DNA from: Olavius algarvensis spirochete endosymbiont
GTDB lineage: Bacteria; Spirochaetota; Spirochaetia; DSM-2461
Length of the DNA stretch: 36,542 nucleotides
NCBI GenBank assembly: GCA_900608495.1
Contig: UWYT01000274.1
Location: 1 to 36,542 of the forward strand
Direction: 5' to 3'
Positions 1 through 9,338 of this stretch are shown piece by piece. The first letter of the stretch is position 1. Every line of letters begins with the position of its first letter. A program made the translations under genes and the position numbers. The notes below the pieces were generated by a model, which was not told where the DNA came from, searched no databases, and worked only from the letters and a program-made list of their open reading frames with translations.

Positions 1-1
1 T

Positions 2-103
2 ATTTTCCGGTTGGTTATGGGAATCAATCGATGGGGTTATAGGGTATCTGCCTACGTCTTTTTGCTGAGGGACGAGTATCCGCATTTCAGACTTATGGAT
101 TAG
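2..103 (+). CDS. C-terminal end of a DUF4389-like membrane protein (partial)
   Basis: An open frame enters from the left edge of the window and stops at TAG 101-103, giving 33 residues. The tail contains the run RVSAYVFLLRDEYPHF, which closely resembles the conserved C-terminus I remember for DUF4389 proteins (a multi-pass membrane family of unknown function with a terminal 'R.SAY..LL.DEYPPF' signature). Everything upstream, including the membrane helices, lies outside the window. The next gene starts about 20 bases downstream on the same strand, so the two may be cotranscribed. The assignment rests on one short motif, so it is moderate at best. Confidence 0.5.
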   Translation: MFRLVMGINRWGYRVSAYVFLLRDEYPHFRLMD

Positions 104-123
104 CAAATTCGGCTGGATGCAAG

Positions 124-1242
124 TTGAGCGCCTTTGAAACCGCTGGAGAAGACGCGGCTTTCCTTGAAAGGCAATTAATAACCTATCTTGGAAACAAGCG
201 CTCCCTTCTAGAGTTCATTGACGAAGGGATTAAGCTCGTACGGAGGCGAACTGGTAAGAACAGGCTTTCCGTGTTCGATGCTTTCTCGGGTTCCGGTATT
301 GTTGCGAGGTTTTGCAAACGATATGCGGCGCGTTTGGTAGCAAACGACTTGGAGACATATTCCCGTGTTATCAATAGCTGTTATCTTGCCAACCGATCTG
401 AGGTTTCACTTGAGTTAATACGAGAATTGCACCGCGAGCTAGTTTCCAAGTTAGAGGACGGCAATCTTCGAGAAGGTATAATCACTCGCCTATATTCCCC
501 AGTCGATGAATCGAATATCAGGATTGGAGAACGGGTTTTCTATTCAGCCAGGAATGCCCGATATATTGACACAGCCAGGTTGCAGATTGATTTCTTACCA
601 CTAACACTACGAAAGTTTTTTCTCGCGCCACTCCTTTCCGAGGCCTCTAAACATGTCAATACGGCCGGTATATTCAAGGGCTTTTACAAGGACTCAACTA
701 CTGGAATAGGCAGATTTGGAGGTAGAAGAAAGCAAGCGCTCTCCCGAATACTCGGCGAGATTCATCTGCCCCTACCGATTCTGAGTAATTTCGAGAGCGA
801 AGTTGAGCTGCACCAAGAAGATGCAAATTCGCTTGCTGGGAAAATAAAAGATATAGATCTTAGCTACATAGATCCACCTTACAATCAGCATCCCTACGGC
901 TCAAACTACTTCATGCTGAATCTAATCGTGAGTAATCAAAACCCCTCCAGAATCAGCAAGATTTCAGGAATCCCCGCGAACTGGAAAAGGTCACTCTATA
1001 ACAAAAAAGCCAAGTCTTATCAGGTTCTTGAAGACCTCATTAGCACACTTGATTCGAAGTTCGTTTTGCTGTCCTTCAACTCGGAAGGTTTTATCAAGCC
1101 GGATGAGATGAACAAGCTGCTTAGTAGATACGGTAAGCTTGATGTCATTGAAACTCGCTACAATGCTTTTCGCGCCAGTAGAAACCTAAGCAGTCGAGAT
1201 ATTCATGTGAAGGAGTATCTCTATCTCCTCGAGAAGAGTTAG
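124..1242 (+). CDS. D12-class adenine-specific DNA methyltransferase
   Basis: This 372-residue protein probably transfers a methyl group from S-adenosylmethionine to N6 of adenine in a specific DNA site. Visible motifs are the N-terminal YLGNKRSLL segment (residues 21-29, motif X), the SAM-binding FDAFSGSGIVARF (51-63, motif I) and the catalytic DPPY (250-253, motif IV) followed by NQHPYGSNYFML. This order fits the D12 (Dam/FokI-like) class. The start is a TTG at 124 with no clear ribosome binding site; no in-frame ATG near the N-terminus precedes the YLGNKR motif. No restriction endonuclease is encoded downstream: the gene runs to within 8 bases of the 3' end of a convergent tRNA-Val. It may be an orphan epigenetic methylase or half of a restriction-modification system whose partner lies to the left of the window. 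Confidence 0.85.
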   Translation: MSAFETAGEDAAFLERQLITYLGNKRSLLEFIDEGIKLVRRRTGKNRLSVFDAFSGSGIVARFCKRYAARLVANDLETYSRVINSCYLANRSEVSLELIRELHRELVSKLEDGNLREGIITRLYSPVDESNIRIGERVFYSARNARYIDTARLQIDFLPLTLRKFFLAPLLSEASKHVNTAGIFKGFYKDSTTGIGRFGGRRKQALSRILGEIHLPLPILSNFESEVELHQEDANSLAGKIKDIDLSYIDPPYNQHPYGSNYFMLNLIVSNQNPSRISKISGIPANWKRSLYNKKAKSYQVLEDLISTLDSKFVLLSFNSEGFIKPDEMNKLLSRYGKLDVIETRYNAFRASRNLSSRDIHVKEYLYLLEKS

Positions 1243-1249
1243 TTCTTGA

Positions 1250-1322
<73 letters not shown>

Positions 1323-1380
1323 CGATTATAAGCATACAGCAGGAACAGATGAAAAACAATACAGACGCATGATTGTCGCT

Positions 1381-1818
1381 CTATTTATCCCAGGGCCAGC
1401 GAATACACTTCTCGTGGGGACCGAACAACGAAATATCGGCTTCACCCGAGATAACCATACTGATTATCTCGGCATCTGCCAATTCCTGCGCCGCACGACT
1501 CAAAGTGGCTCCGGTATTGGCAACATCATCAACAAGCAGCACTCGCTTTCCTCGAACACTGCCCAACCGGGAATCTTGCGATTGTTTATTTTGCGTTAGA
1601 TGATTCTCATTTCGAAATGGTGTTCTTATGGCTTTGAGCGGGACATCAAGCCAGCGTGAAGCCAGGTATGCCGGTAAAATACCCCCGCGTTCAATCCCAA
1701 CAACCATGTCGAACTCACCCTCGAGCTTAGCCCTAATCATCGCCATCAGTTCATCCAGGCTGATTACCTGGAGTTCACTTTGTCTGTGCTTACGCCGTGT
1801 TTGCTTTCCACTATTCAT
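1381..1818 (-). CDS. Type I phosphoribosyltransferase
   Basis: This 145-residue protein belongs to the PRTase fold that transfers ribose 5-phosphate from PRPP to a base. The diagnostic PRPP-binding loop VLLVDDVANTGAT is at residues 93-105, and an upstream IERGGILPA segment (42-50) matches the early PPi-loop region. Its short length and the WDVP/AIRTPFRN region resemble xanthine/guanine-type PRTases and their archaeal-style relatives more than hypoxanthine PRTases, but the hood region that sets base specificity is too short to call. It is transcribed towards tRNA-Val. Its start codon shares an ATGA overlap with the end of a small upstream open frame (1815-1943). Substrate remains unassigned. 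Confidence 0.75.
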   Translation of the reverse strand: MNSGKQTRRKHRQSELQVISLDELMAMIRAKLEGEFDMVVGIERGGILPAYLASRWLDVPLKAIRTPFRNENHLTQNKQSQDSRLGSVRGKRVLLVDDVANTGATLSRAAQELADAEIISMVISGEADISLFGPHEKCIRWPWDK

Positions 1819-1943
1819 TTAAGGCAATAGTAATGCGGATGCGAAGTTTTTTCACGGGGAAGATTTTTGATCGGAGAGATGCGCTGTTTATTCTTACCTC
1901 GCAAATCCAGGCAGGCGACGATTTCAAGGTTAGAACGTAGCAC
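1815..1943 (-). CDS. Possible small ORF coupled to the phosphoribosyltransferase
   Basis: On the minus strand a 42-codon frame begins with GTG at 1943 and ends with a TGA that overlaps the ATG of the phosphoribosyltransferase (ATGA at 1818-1815). The frame stays open upstream for about eight further codons without an ATG. The peptide (for example LEIVACLDLRGKNKQR near its start) has a composition that could be a genuine protein tail. I see no ribosome binding site before the GTG and recognise no family. The overlap is the main support; chance is a real possibility. Confidence 0.22.
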   Translation of the reverse strand: MLRSNLEIVACLDLRGKNKQRISPIKNLPREKTSHPHYYCLK

Positions 1944-2078
1944 CAGGATATCGAGGCAGGTTTTTTAGGTTGTTGGCGAAGCGAGAGTATGGTGGTGAGT
2001 GCCAAGGCTGTCTAGTTTGAGGCTGTTCACAACAATCAAAATGGGAAATTTACTCTTTTGAGAAACGCTGCCAAGCAG

Positions 2079-3275
2079 TTAAAGCGAGGCTTGGATGATG
2101 TCTGGGTTGGAATTAATTGTTTTGAGGACCGATTCAGTGGGTTTTTCGTCGAGTTTCAGGGTGCAGACAGCGGCGGCATTGCCGGAGAATATGGCGTTTT
2201 CCATTTCCTCAATGTTTATGTTGCCCTTGCGGAGAATCGACAGTATGTCGGCTAGAACGCCTACTCGGTTGAAATGGCGGACTACAAGTTTGTAAGGGGC
2301 AGGGCTTTTTTCCTGGGCATTTACCTGGTTGATTGGTTTGCCGGTTTGAATGTAAGACTCGACGATGCGAACGGTTTCATCAGCGATTGCTTTCGAGGCT
2401 TGGTTGGTGGAGGCCCCAATGTGATGAGTGCCTGTTATCCGTTTTGCAAGCTCAATGTGATGAAACTTGTTACTGTTAGCATCGGGTTCGTCGGAATACA
2501 CGTCCAGGGCAACTTTCAAGGATTTTTTATCGATAGCCTTTTCCAATGCTACCTGGTCTATTATCTCGCCCCTGGATGTATTAACCAGTATTGCTCCATC
2601 CTTCATTGCGTCTAGAAACTCGGCATTCACTAAGTTTATTGTCTCGGGAGCGACTGCAAGATGCAGGCTGATTATGTCGGCATTTCCTGCAAGTTGGAGG
2701 GGGCTTTGGCAATAGGTGATGCTCTGGGCTTCGGCAATTTGAGGATTAAGGCTACGTGACCACGCGACAACTGATATACCGAAGGACTTGGCACGCTTTG
2801 CAACGGCTTTGCCAATGGAACCGTAGCCAATTATGCCGATTGTTTTGTCTTTGAGGCCATCGGCTTTGCTATACTCTTTCTTGTTCCATTTGCCGGCGCG
2901 GAGATCTTCTGCCTGGTAGGAAATGCGCCTGTCGGCGGCGATGATTAAGCCGAGAGTAAGTTCGGCTACAGCGTCGGCATTTTTCCCTGGACAGTTTGCA
3001 ACATGGATGCCCTGGGATGAGGCATGGCCCACATCTATGGTGTTAACCCCCGCACCTGCGCGGATGATGAGTGATAAGGAAGTCGCGGCATCTATCGCGG
3101 CGGCCTTCACCTTGGTGGAACGGACTATTAGAATATCGGTGTCGCCAATGGCGTCCGGGAGTGTGTCGGCGTTGAGGTTTGGCTCAATGCGAATCGTGGA
3201 TTCCAAAGATTTGAGCTTGACGAGTGCGCTTTCCGACAGTTTGTCGGCTACCAGTATTTTCATATGACTATACAT
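2079..3275 (-). CDS. serA: D-3-phosphoglycerate dehydrogenase
   Basis: It oxidises 3-phosphoglycerate to 3-phosphohydroxypyruvate with NAD+, the first step of serine synthesis in the cytoplasm. The protein is 398 residues with the expected 2-hydroxyacid dehydrogenase layout. The Rossmann motif GYGSIG is at 150-155, and the catalytic triad is Arg235 (NTSRGEIID), Glu263 (YSDEP) and His285 (HHIGAST). A C-terminal ACT domain covers about 328-398, where serine feedback would act. The substrate region GAGVNTIDVGHA is also intact. Numbering is from ATG 3275; a second ATG at 3263 (MKILVADKL) matches where most family members start, and neither has a clear ribosome binding site. An inverted repeat CCAAGC/GCTTGG spans the stop codon (2071-2094). 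Serine made here supplies one-carbon units that the nearby metF product would use. Confidence 0.93.
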   Translation of the reverse strand: MYSHMKILVADKLSESALVKLKSLESTIRIEPNLNADTLPDAIGDTDILIVRSTKVKAAAIDAATSLSLIIRAGAGVNTIDVGHASSQGIHVANCPGKNADAVAELTLGLIIAADRRISYQAEDLRAGKWNKKEYSKADGLKDKTIGIIGYGSIGKAVAKRAKSFGISVVAWSRSLNPQIAEAQSITYCQSPLQLAGNADIISLHLAVAPETINLVNAEFLDAMKDGAILVNTSRGEIIDQVALEKAIDKKSLKVALDVYSDEPDANSNKFHHIELAKRITGTHHIGASTNQASKAIADETVRIVESYIQTGKPINQVNAQEKSPAPYKLVVRHFNRVGVLADILSILRKGNINIEEMENAIFSGNAAAVCTLKLDEKPTESVLKTINSNPDIIQASL

Positions 3276-3492
3276 ACTAGTTTTTGTTTGGGGTTTTGAC
3301 TAGTGAAAACATCAATGGTCAGAGTATAAGGAAATGATATGAGGAAATGATGAGAAATGCAATTTTGAAGTGGGATTATCAGCGGAGTCATTCTCAAGCG
3401 GAGCTTCGCATTGAACGGCCTGTTTTGACAGCGCTTGATTGACCGTTTGAATAGTCAGATATTACCATGCTTACATGGAGTGTTACTAAAAC
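3276..3492. other. Intergenic region between serA and the yej operon
   Basis: This divergent spacer of about 217 bases should hold the promoters for serA (minus) and yejA (plus). On the plus strand a perfect -35 hexamer TTGACA lies at 3425-3430 inside the partly palindromic string CTGTTTTGACAG (3420-3431), but no convincing -10 follows at 16-18 bases. Two ACTAGT sites flank a T/G-rich stretch just upstream of serA. No coding frame here looks real. Confidence 0.35.
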
Positions 3493-5472
3493 ATGAAAGA
3501 TGTTATGCGAACCAGCTCGTATTATTTGAATTTCGATATGATAACGGCCATGCGGAGAGGCATCGTCTTTCTGCTCTGTGTGCCCGTGCTAACGGCAGTA
3601 TTCTCTTCTTGCGGGGGTGGCGACAATTCAAAAGATCGCTACTCTGCCACGAGATCCGTCGATGCAAAAACCCATGTTGAGAGAACCGTTCCCCCGAATC
3701 CCATGGAAGTGGTAAATGAGGATGGTGTTATAGTCAGTCATGCAATTTCGCTTAGAACCGAGCCAAAATACCCAAGGGACTTCGAACACTTCGAATATGT
3801 AAATCCGAATGCACCGAAAGGGGGAACTATTATACTGGCGGCTACGGGTACATATGACAGTTTTCACCGCTACGGTCAACGGGGTGTTTCTTCATCCGGC
3901 GCCGACTTGTTCTATGACACCCTGATGGTGAGCAGCGAGGATGAAATAGAGGTTTTTTACGGGTTGATTGCCGAAACGGTGGAATACTCGCAAGATTATG
4001 ACTGGATAATTTTCAATTTACGAGCCGAGGCTCGACACCAGGATGGGAAACCAATTCTAGCGGATGATGTCGTTTTTTCATTTTACAAGTTTTTTGATGA
4101 AGGAGTCTCCCAGTTTAAAACCTACTACGAAGACGTAATATCGGTGGAAGCTCTTGATGATAGGAGGGTGAAATTCATGCTTAGTTCCGGAGATAAGGAG
4201 AAGCTGATTTCACTGGGTGGACTGAAAATACTGCCGCCACAGTATTGGGAAGGTAGAGATTTTTCCGAACCGCTTACGGAGCCTCCCCTTGGCAGCGGGG
4301 CCTATCGGGTTTCGGATTATGCGATGGGGCAGTACGTAGTTTTGGAACGCCTGAAGGATTACTGGGCGCTTGATATCCCGGTTATCAAGGGAACCCTGAA
4401 TTTTGATTATACGCGTTACGATTTTTATCGGGATGTAAATGTTCAGTTAGAGGCATTGAAGGCAGGTGAGATAGATATGAGGTTGGAGAATGTTTCCAGT
4501 TATTGGGCTGCTCAGTACACGGGACCGAATTTTGACGCAGGTTACATAATTAAAGAGGAGTTGCCAGATGAGACTCCGGCCACAATACAGAGATATGTTT
4601 ACAATATTCAGAGAGATGTTTTTTCGGACAGGCGGGTACGGCAGGCGATTGGATTGGTATTGGATTTCGAGTGGCTAAACAGAAATCTTTTTTACAATCA
4701 GTATAATCGGACAAGGAGTTATTTTCAGGGAACTCCCTTCGAGTCATTGGATTTGCCAGGACCCGAGGAATTGAGAATTCTGGAACCCATTCGGAAACAA
4801 ATTCCGAAGGAGGTATTTGATAGCGAATTTCAACCTGAGACTACTGATGGTTCCGGGAATATACGTGCACAGATTGCAAAGGCCTTGACTCTCCTGAAGA
4901 AAAGTGGCTGGAAGATTCGTGATGGAGTATTAGTTAACGTTAAAACCGGCAAGCCGATGGTTTTCGATTTTCTGGTGTACAGCCAGTCAACCGTACGGGT
5001 GGCAATCCCATTCCAGGAAAATTTGAAGAAACTGGGGATAGAGATGGAAACGCATATGGTAGATTCATCGCAGTATATCAACAGGGTTCGGGAAAGAGAT
5101 TTTGACATGATTTTCTGGGGCAGCGCCGGGTCGTTCTTCCCGGGATCGGAACTTCAGATAGCTCTGCATTCTGATCATATCGACGATACTTGGAATCTCT
5201 CTGGGATAAACGATCCGGCTATTGATTATCTTGTGGAAGGGATTGTGGAAAATCAGAATAATAACCAGGAATTACTCCATTGGGGACGGGCGCTCGACCG
5301 TGTTCTTCAATGGAACCACTATGGGGTTTTGCTCTGGCATGCTGGTTTCACCAGGTTGGCATACTGGGACAAATTTAGCAGGCCGGAGATTAAACCCAAG
5401 TACAGCACGGGCATCGGAACCTGGTGGTATGATGAGAAAAAAGCAGCCAAACTTCCAGCAGCTAAGCCGTAG
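3493..5472 (+). CDS. yejA: Peptide ABC transporter, substrate-binding lipoprotein (YejA type)
   Basis: This is the extracytoplasmic binding subunit of a YejABEF peptide importer, a family-5 solute-binding protein of 659 residues. A hydrophobic signal ends in a lipobox, LTAVFSSC with Cys40, so the mature protein is probably lipid-anchored outside the inner membrane. The early segment PRDFEHFEYVNPNAPKGG is typical of YejA-like proteins, and the C-terminal DMIFWGSAGSFFPGSE matches the family. The start at 3493 has a GGAG 12 bases upstream; internal ATGs at 3538 or 3550 would give a more normal short signal peptide and may be the true start. Linked permease and ATPase genes immediately downstream support the role. 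Di- to oligopeptides are the likely ligands; Yej in E. coli also imports microcin C. Confidence 0.88.
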   Translation: MKDVMRTSSYYLNFDMITAMRRGIVFLLCVPVLTAVFSSCGGGDNSKDRYSATRSVDAKTHVERTVPPNPMEVVNEDGVIVSHAISLRTEPKYPRDFEHFEYVNPNAPKGGTIILAATGTYDSFHRYGQRGVSSSGADLFYDTLMVSSEDEIEVFYGLIAETVEYSQDYDWIIFNLRAEARHQDGKPILADDVVFSFYKFFDEGVSQFKTYYEDVISVEALDDRRVKFMLSSGDKEKLISLGGLKILPPQYWEGRDFSEPLTEPPLGSGAYRVSDYAMGQYVVLERLKDYWALDIPVIKGTLNFDYTRYDFYRDVNVQLEALKAGEIDMRLENVSSYWAAQYTGPNFDAGYIIKEELPDETPATIQRYVYNIQRDVFSDRRVRQAIGLVLDFEWLNRNLFYNQYNRTRSYFQGTPFESLDLPGPEELRILEPIRKQIPKEVFDSEFQPETTDGSGNIRAQIAKALTLLKKSGWKIRDGVLVNVKTGKPMVFDFLVYSQSTVRVAIPFQENLKKLGIEMETHMVDSSQYINRVRERDFDMIFWGSAGSFFPGSELQIALHSDHIDDTWNLSGINDPAIDYLVEGIVENQNNNQELLHWGRALDRVLQWNHYGVLLWHAGFTRLAYWDKFSRPEIKPKYSTGIGTWWYDEKKAAKLPAAKP

Positions 5473-5549
5473 GATGAGGTTGATAAGCCGCGTCTATAGG
5501 AGACCGGAAATCGCGTTAAGAGCAGGAAGCAGGCCATAGTGAGAAGGCT

Positions 5550-6656
5550 TTGAGCTTATATATCCTCCGTAGGATTTTGCTAATCATTCCCACGCTCTGG
5601 GTGATTATCACGGTAAATTTTTTTATCGTTCAAGTGGCTCCCGGAGGACCTGTCGACCAGGCCATTGCCGAAGCTCAAGGTATCAGATCGAACATGTCGA
5701 TGGAGCGGATTTCCGGGACTGGGCAGAGTGAAACAGGTAAGGAGGCAGAAGATTCAGGGGATCAGTCGCGAAGTATGTATCGTGGTGCGCGGGGATTGGA
5801 TGTTGAGACGATCGCCGAAATAGAGAAACGTTTCGGATTCGATAAACCGATTCATGTGCGATACACAAACATGCTTAGAAATTATTTTCTGTTCGATTTC
5901 GGCGACTCCCTGTTTAAGGGTCGATCTGTAATTGAACTGATACTTGAACGTATGCCGGTTTCTATTTCACTTGGCCTTTGGGCCACCTTGGCTGTGTATC
6001 TTGTTTCAATTCCACTTGGTATCAGGAAGGCGGTTCGTGATGGTACCCGATTCGATCGGTGGACAAGCATAGCCGTGATTTTTGGCAACGCCATTCCATC
6101 TTTTCTTTTTGCCATTCTACTTATTGTCCTATTTGCCGGAGGGTCTTTCTTGAAAATTTTCCCGCTGCGGGGACTTGTTTCAACAAATTGGAAGGAACTG
6201 AGTTTCGTAATGAAGATTCTTGATTATTTCTGGCATCTGATTCTGCCGTTGTCTGCCATGTTGATTGGTGGCTTTGCTTCACTTACCTTGCTAACCAGGA
6301 ATTCTTTTATAGATGAAATTGGTAAACAGTATGTCATGACTGCCAGAGCCAAGGGTTTAACCGAAAGGAAAGTGCTGTTAGGCCATGTTTTTCGCAATGC
6401 AATGTTGATAATCATAGCTGGTTTTCCGGGCGCCTTCGTTGGAATGCTATTCACTTCTTCGGTGATTATCGAGACGATTTTTTCGCTCAATGGATTGGGG
6501 TTGTTGGGGTTTGAGGCGGTTATGCAACGCGACTATCCTGTTATCTTCGGTACTCTCTATATTTCGACTCTTCTAGGCCTGTTTCTAGGTTTGGTGTCTG
6601 ATTTGATGTATACGGTGGTGGATCCCAGAATTGACTTCGAATCAAGGGTCACATAA
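5550..6656 (+). CDS. yejB: Peptide ABC transporter permease YejB
   Basis: This is the first membrane subunit of the importer, 368 residues. The N-terminus ([20 protein letters not shown], then [20 protein letters not shown]) and the C-terminus ([10 protein letters not shown]...[10 protein letters not shown]) follow E. coli YejB almost position by position. So does the long periplasmic loop with [24 protein letters not shown]. Six or so transmembrane segments are evident, and the EAA-type loop ([20 protein letters not shown]) that docks with the ATPase is present. The start is TTG at 5550, with GAGAAGG just upstream; no in-frame ATG exists earlier. A 77-base gap separates it from yejA. Confidence 0.93.
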   Translation: MSLYILRRILLIIPTLWVIITVNFFIVQVAPGGPVDQAIAEAQGIRSNMSMERISGTGQSETGKEAEDSGDQSRSMYRGARGLDVETIAEIEKRFGFDKPIHVRYTNMLRNYFLFDFGDSLFKGRSVIELILERMPVSISLGLWATLAVYLVSIPLGIRKAVRDGTRFDRWTSIAVIFGNAIPSFLFAILLIVLFAGGSFLKIFPLRGLVSTNWKELSFVMKILDYFWHLILPLSAMLIGGFASLTLLTRNSFIDEIGKQYVMTARAKGLTERKVLLGHVFRNAMLIIIAGFPGAFVGMLFTSSVIIETIFSLNGLGLLGFEAVMQRDYPVIFGTLYISTLLGLFLGLVSDLMYTVVDPRIDFESRVT

Positions 6657-6668
6657 GTGTGAGAGGGC

Positions 6669-7694
6669 ATGTTGAGGAAGGATTCGCTTACAACTGAAAG
6701 ATTGCTTCGCTTCAGGCGCAATAAAGTAGGTTTGGTGTCAGCCTGTGTTTTTGGTACCTTGTTCTTCTTGAGTCTGTTCGCGGAATTTCTTGCGAATGAC
6801 AAGCCCCTGGTTATCGGCTATAAGGGCAGAATCTACACTCCCATTTTTGTAAGTTACAGTGAGAAGGAATTTGGCGGTGATTTTGATACAAACGCCGATT
6901 ATCGAGATCCCTTTGTTGCAGACTTAATTGAAAAAGATGGTTGGATGTTATGGCCGCCGATTCGCTTCCATTACAGCACCATCAACTACGGACTCCCGAG
7001 CCCTGCCCCCTCTGTTCCAAGCAAGGTGAATTTGCTTGGAACGGATGATAGTGGGAGAGATGTACTGGCCCGAATCATTTACGGTTTTAGAATTTCGGTG
7101 CTTTTTGGACTCTCTCTAACTCTGATTTCATCGGTGGTTGGTGTTTCTGTTGGGGCATTCATGGGCTATTACGGAGGGAAATTAGATATTCTTGGCCAGA
7201 GATTTATCGAAGTGTGGAGCAGTCTACCAACTCTGTTCATCCTAATAATTCTTTCGAGTGTGACTCAGCCGAATTTTTTCTGGCTTCTGGGTATCCTGCT
7301 TCTTTTCAGTTGGATGGGCTTTGTTGGCGTGGTGCGAGCCGAATTTCTTAGAGCCAGGAATTTCGAATATGTTCTTGCGGCGAAGGCAATGGGTCTTTCC
7401 GACAGGCAGGTGATATATCGTCATGTGCTTCCCAATGCGATGGTGGCCACTCTCACCTTCATGCCCTTTACACTGAGCGGGGCGATAACTTCATTGACAG
7501 CCCTGGATTTTCTTGGCTTTGGAATGCCTCCGGGTTCGCCTTCTTTGGGGGAATTACTCGCCCAGGCTAAGGCGAACCTTCATGCACCCTGGCTTGGACT
7601 TTCGGCTTTTTTTGCTCTAGCACTTATATTGATTCTTCTGGTTTTTGTGGGTGAGGCCGTGCGTGATGCTTTCGACCCCAGGAAGGTTGTCTGA
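6669..7694 (+). CDS. yejE: Peptide ABC transporter permease YejE
   Basis: This is the second permease subunit, 341 residues, pairing with YejB to form the translocation path. Characteristic YejE features are the N-terminal helix followed by FANDKPL-like sequence (here FLANDKPLVIGYKGRIYTP), the large periplasmic insert containing DGWMLWPPIRF, then NLLGTDDSGRDVLARIIYG and the EAA loop (YVLAAKAMGLSDRQVIYRH). The C-terminus GEAVRDAFDPRKVV is also a family signature. Start ATG 6669 follows yejB by 12 bases and the stop overlaps the yejF start by one base (TGATG), so the genes are translationally linked. Confidence 0.93.
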   Translation: MLRKDSLTTERLLRFRRNKVGLVSACVFGTLFFLSLFAEFLANDKPLVIGYKGRIYTPIFVSYSEKEFGGDFDTNADYRDPFVADLIEKDGWMLWPPIRFHYSTINYGLPSPAPSVPSKVNLLGTDDSGRDVLARIIYGFRISVLFGLSLTLISSVVGVSVGAFMGYYGGKLDILGQRFIEVWSSLPTLFILIILSSVTQPNFFWLLGILLLFSWMGFVGVVRAEFLRARNFEYVLAAKAMGLSDRQVIYRHVLPNAMVATLTFMPFTLSGAITSLTALDFLGFGMPPGSPSLGELLAQAKANLHAPWLGLSAFFALALILILLVFVGEAVRDAFDPRKVV

Positions 7695-9316
7695 TGGGCG
7701 AGGGAAAACTGCTGGCAATAAAGGATTTGCGGATTGGATTTCGAAGGCAGGGAGCTTCAAACGAGGTGCTTCACGGGGTGAACTTGGATTTAGCCGCTGG
7801 GGAGACACTGGCACTTGTGGGAGAGAGTGGTTCCGGGAAAACCGTTACGGCTCAATCAGTGCTTCGTCTTTATCCACCGGATCTGGTTGAATATAACAGC
7901 GGGAGCATCGTTTTTGATGGTATTTCCATCTTGGATGCAAATGAAACTGAATTGCTGTCGCTGCGGGGGGCGAAGGCCGGTATTATTTTTCAGGAGCCAC
8001 TTTCATCTCTCAATCCCCTTCACGATATCCAGAAGCAGTTAAATGAATCGTTGAGACTTCATCAAGGCTTGAACACCAGGCGGGCGGCTCCCATCGCTCT
8101 GGATTGGCTTAGGCGAGTTGGTCTTCGCAACGCTGCTGAGCGTCTGCGCGCCTATCCACACCAGCTTTCAGGGGGGGAAAGACAACGGGTTATGATTGCC
8201 CTTGCGATGTTAAACAATCCAAGACTTCTCATTGCCGACGAGCCTACAACCGCACTGGATGTAACTATTCAAGCGGGTGTGCTTTCTCTCCTTAAGAAAC
8301 TCCAGATGGAAACGGGGATGGCAATCTTGTTTATTACTCACAATCTTGGCATTGTAAGATATTTCGCCGAACGTGTGGCAGTGATGCAAAACGGCAGTAT
8401 TGTGGAAACCGGTGACACCGAAGAGGTATTCGACAATCCCGTTCATAAATACACGCGGCTGTTAATCAACGCAGAACCGAATGAATTGCCGCCGAAAGCA
8501 GACTCGGATACACATGTGCTGGCTGAGCTTAGAAACCTCAAGGTTCATTTTCCGATTCAAAAGGGTTTTTTCAGGCGAACGGTGGGATATGTAAGGGCAG
8601 TTGACGGTGTCAGCGTTGCGATTCGTGAGAGTCAAACCCTTGGGGTGGTGGGTGAAAGCGGTTCTGGGAAAACCACTTTGGGTAAGGCCTTGCTTCGTTT
8701 GGAACAAAGTGAAGGTGAAATAATCTACGACGGCAAACTAATCAGCCATCTGGATAGAAATGCTATGCGTCCACTGCGCAGGGAACTGCAAATTATCTTT
8801 CAGGATCCCTTTGGTTCGCTTAGTCCGAGAATGTCGGTTGAGAGGATTGTCGGTGAAGGCTTACATCTTCATGGGATTGGAGATAGGACGGAACGTCTAA
8901 AACTGATCCAGCAGGCGATGGAAGAGGTGGAGTTGGATCCGTCCCTTATGAAACGTTATCCGCATCAGTTTTCAGGTGGTCAGCGGCAGCGAATTGCGTT
9001 GGCTCGGGCCCTGGTTTTGAAGCCGCGACTTATTGTATTGGATGAACCGACTTCTTCTTTGGACCGATCAATTCAATTTCAGGTGATTGAGCTTCTGAAA
9101 AGAGTTCAAAGTAAGCATGGACTTAGTTATCTCTTCATTAGCCATGATATGGCGGTAGTGCGAGATTTATGCCATGAGATAGCTGTGATGAAGAATGGCT
9201 TGATTGTGGAGTTCGGCGAGGCCAGGCAGGTTTTTTTTGCTCCCAGACATCCGTATACAAAGGAGCTTATTCAAACTGCCTTCAATCCTGTGCTGTCAAA
9301 GATTGTATCGGATTGA
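7694..9316 (+). CDS. yejF: Peptide ABC transporter, duplicated ATPase subunit YejF
   Basis: This 540-residue protein carries two complete ABC ATPase domains in tandem and energises YejBE. The first domain has Walker A GESGSGKT (43-50), the signature LSGGERQRV and Walker [13 protein letters not shown]. The second, in the C-terminal half, repeats [24 protein letters not shown] and [12 protein letters not shown]. Both include the C-terminal oligopeptide-transporter segment (NPVHKYTR and [10 protein letters not shown]). All catalytic motifs look intact in both halves. It overlaps yejE by one base and is followed after 22 bases by the M16 peptidase gene. Confidence 0.94.
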   Translation: MGEGKLLAIKDLRIGFRRQGASNEVLHGVNLDLAAGETLALVGESGSGKTVTAQSVLRLYPPDLVEYNSGSIVFDGISILDANETELLSLRGAKAGIIFQEPLSSLNPLHDIQKQLNESLRLHQGLNTRRAAPIALDWLRRVGLRNAAERLRAYPHQLSGGERQRVMIALAMLNNPRLLIADEPTTALDVTIQAGVLSLLKKLQMETGMAILFITHNLGIVRYFAERVAVMQNGSIVETGDTEEVFDNPVHKYTRLLINAEPNELPPKADSDTHVLAELRNLKVHFPIQKGFFRRTVGYVRAVDGVSVAIRESQTLGVVGESGSGKTTLGKALLRLEQSEGEIIYDGKLISHLDRNAMRPLRRELQIIFQDPFGSLSPRMSVERIVGEGLHLHGIGDRTERLKLIQQAMEEVELDPSLMKRYPHQFSGGQRQRIALARALVLKPRLIVLDEPTSSLDRSIQFQVIELLKRVQSKHGLSYLFISHDMAVVRDLCHEIAVMKNGLIVEFGEARQVFFAPRHPYTKELIQTAFNPVLSKIVSD

Positions 9317-9338
9317 TTCGTTGATTACAGTTAATGGG

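Noticed and set aside
1325-1330. TATAAT on the minus strand as promoter of tRNA-Val
   Set aside because: Only 2 bases from the mature 5' end and with no -35 at 17 bases; transcription would begin inside the tRNA.
1369-1603. Two plus-strand frames of 76 codons opposite the phosphoribosyltransferase
   Set aside because: They are shadows of the minus-strand gene carrying the PRPP motif.
2274-2615. Open frame of 113 codons opposite serA
   Set aside because: Lies wholly antisense to an intact serA with all catalytic residues; no family features.
9204-9338. N-terminal extension of the M16 peptidase frame into yejF
   Set aside because: The 45 extra residues are read from yejF in another frame; the signal peptide begins at ATG 9339.
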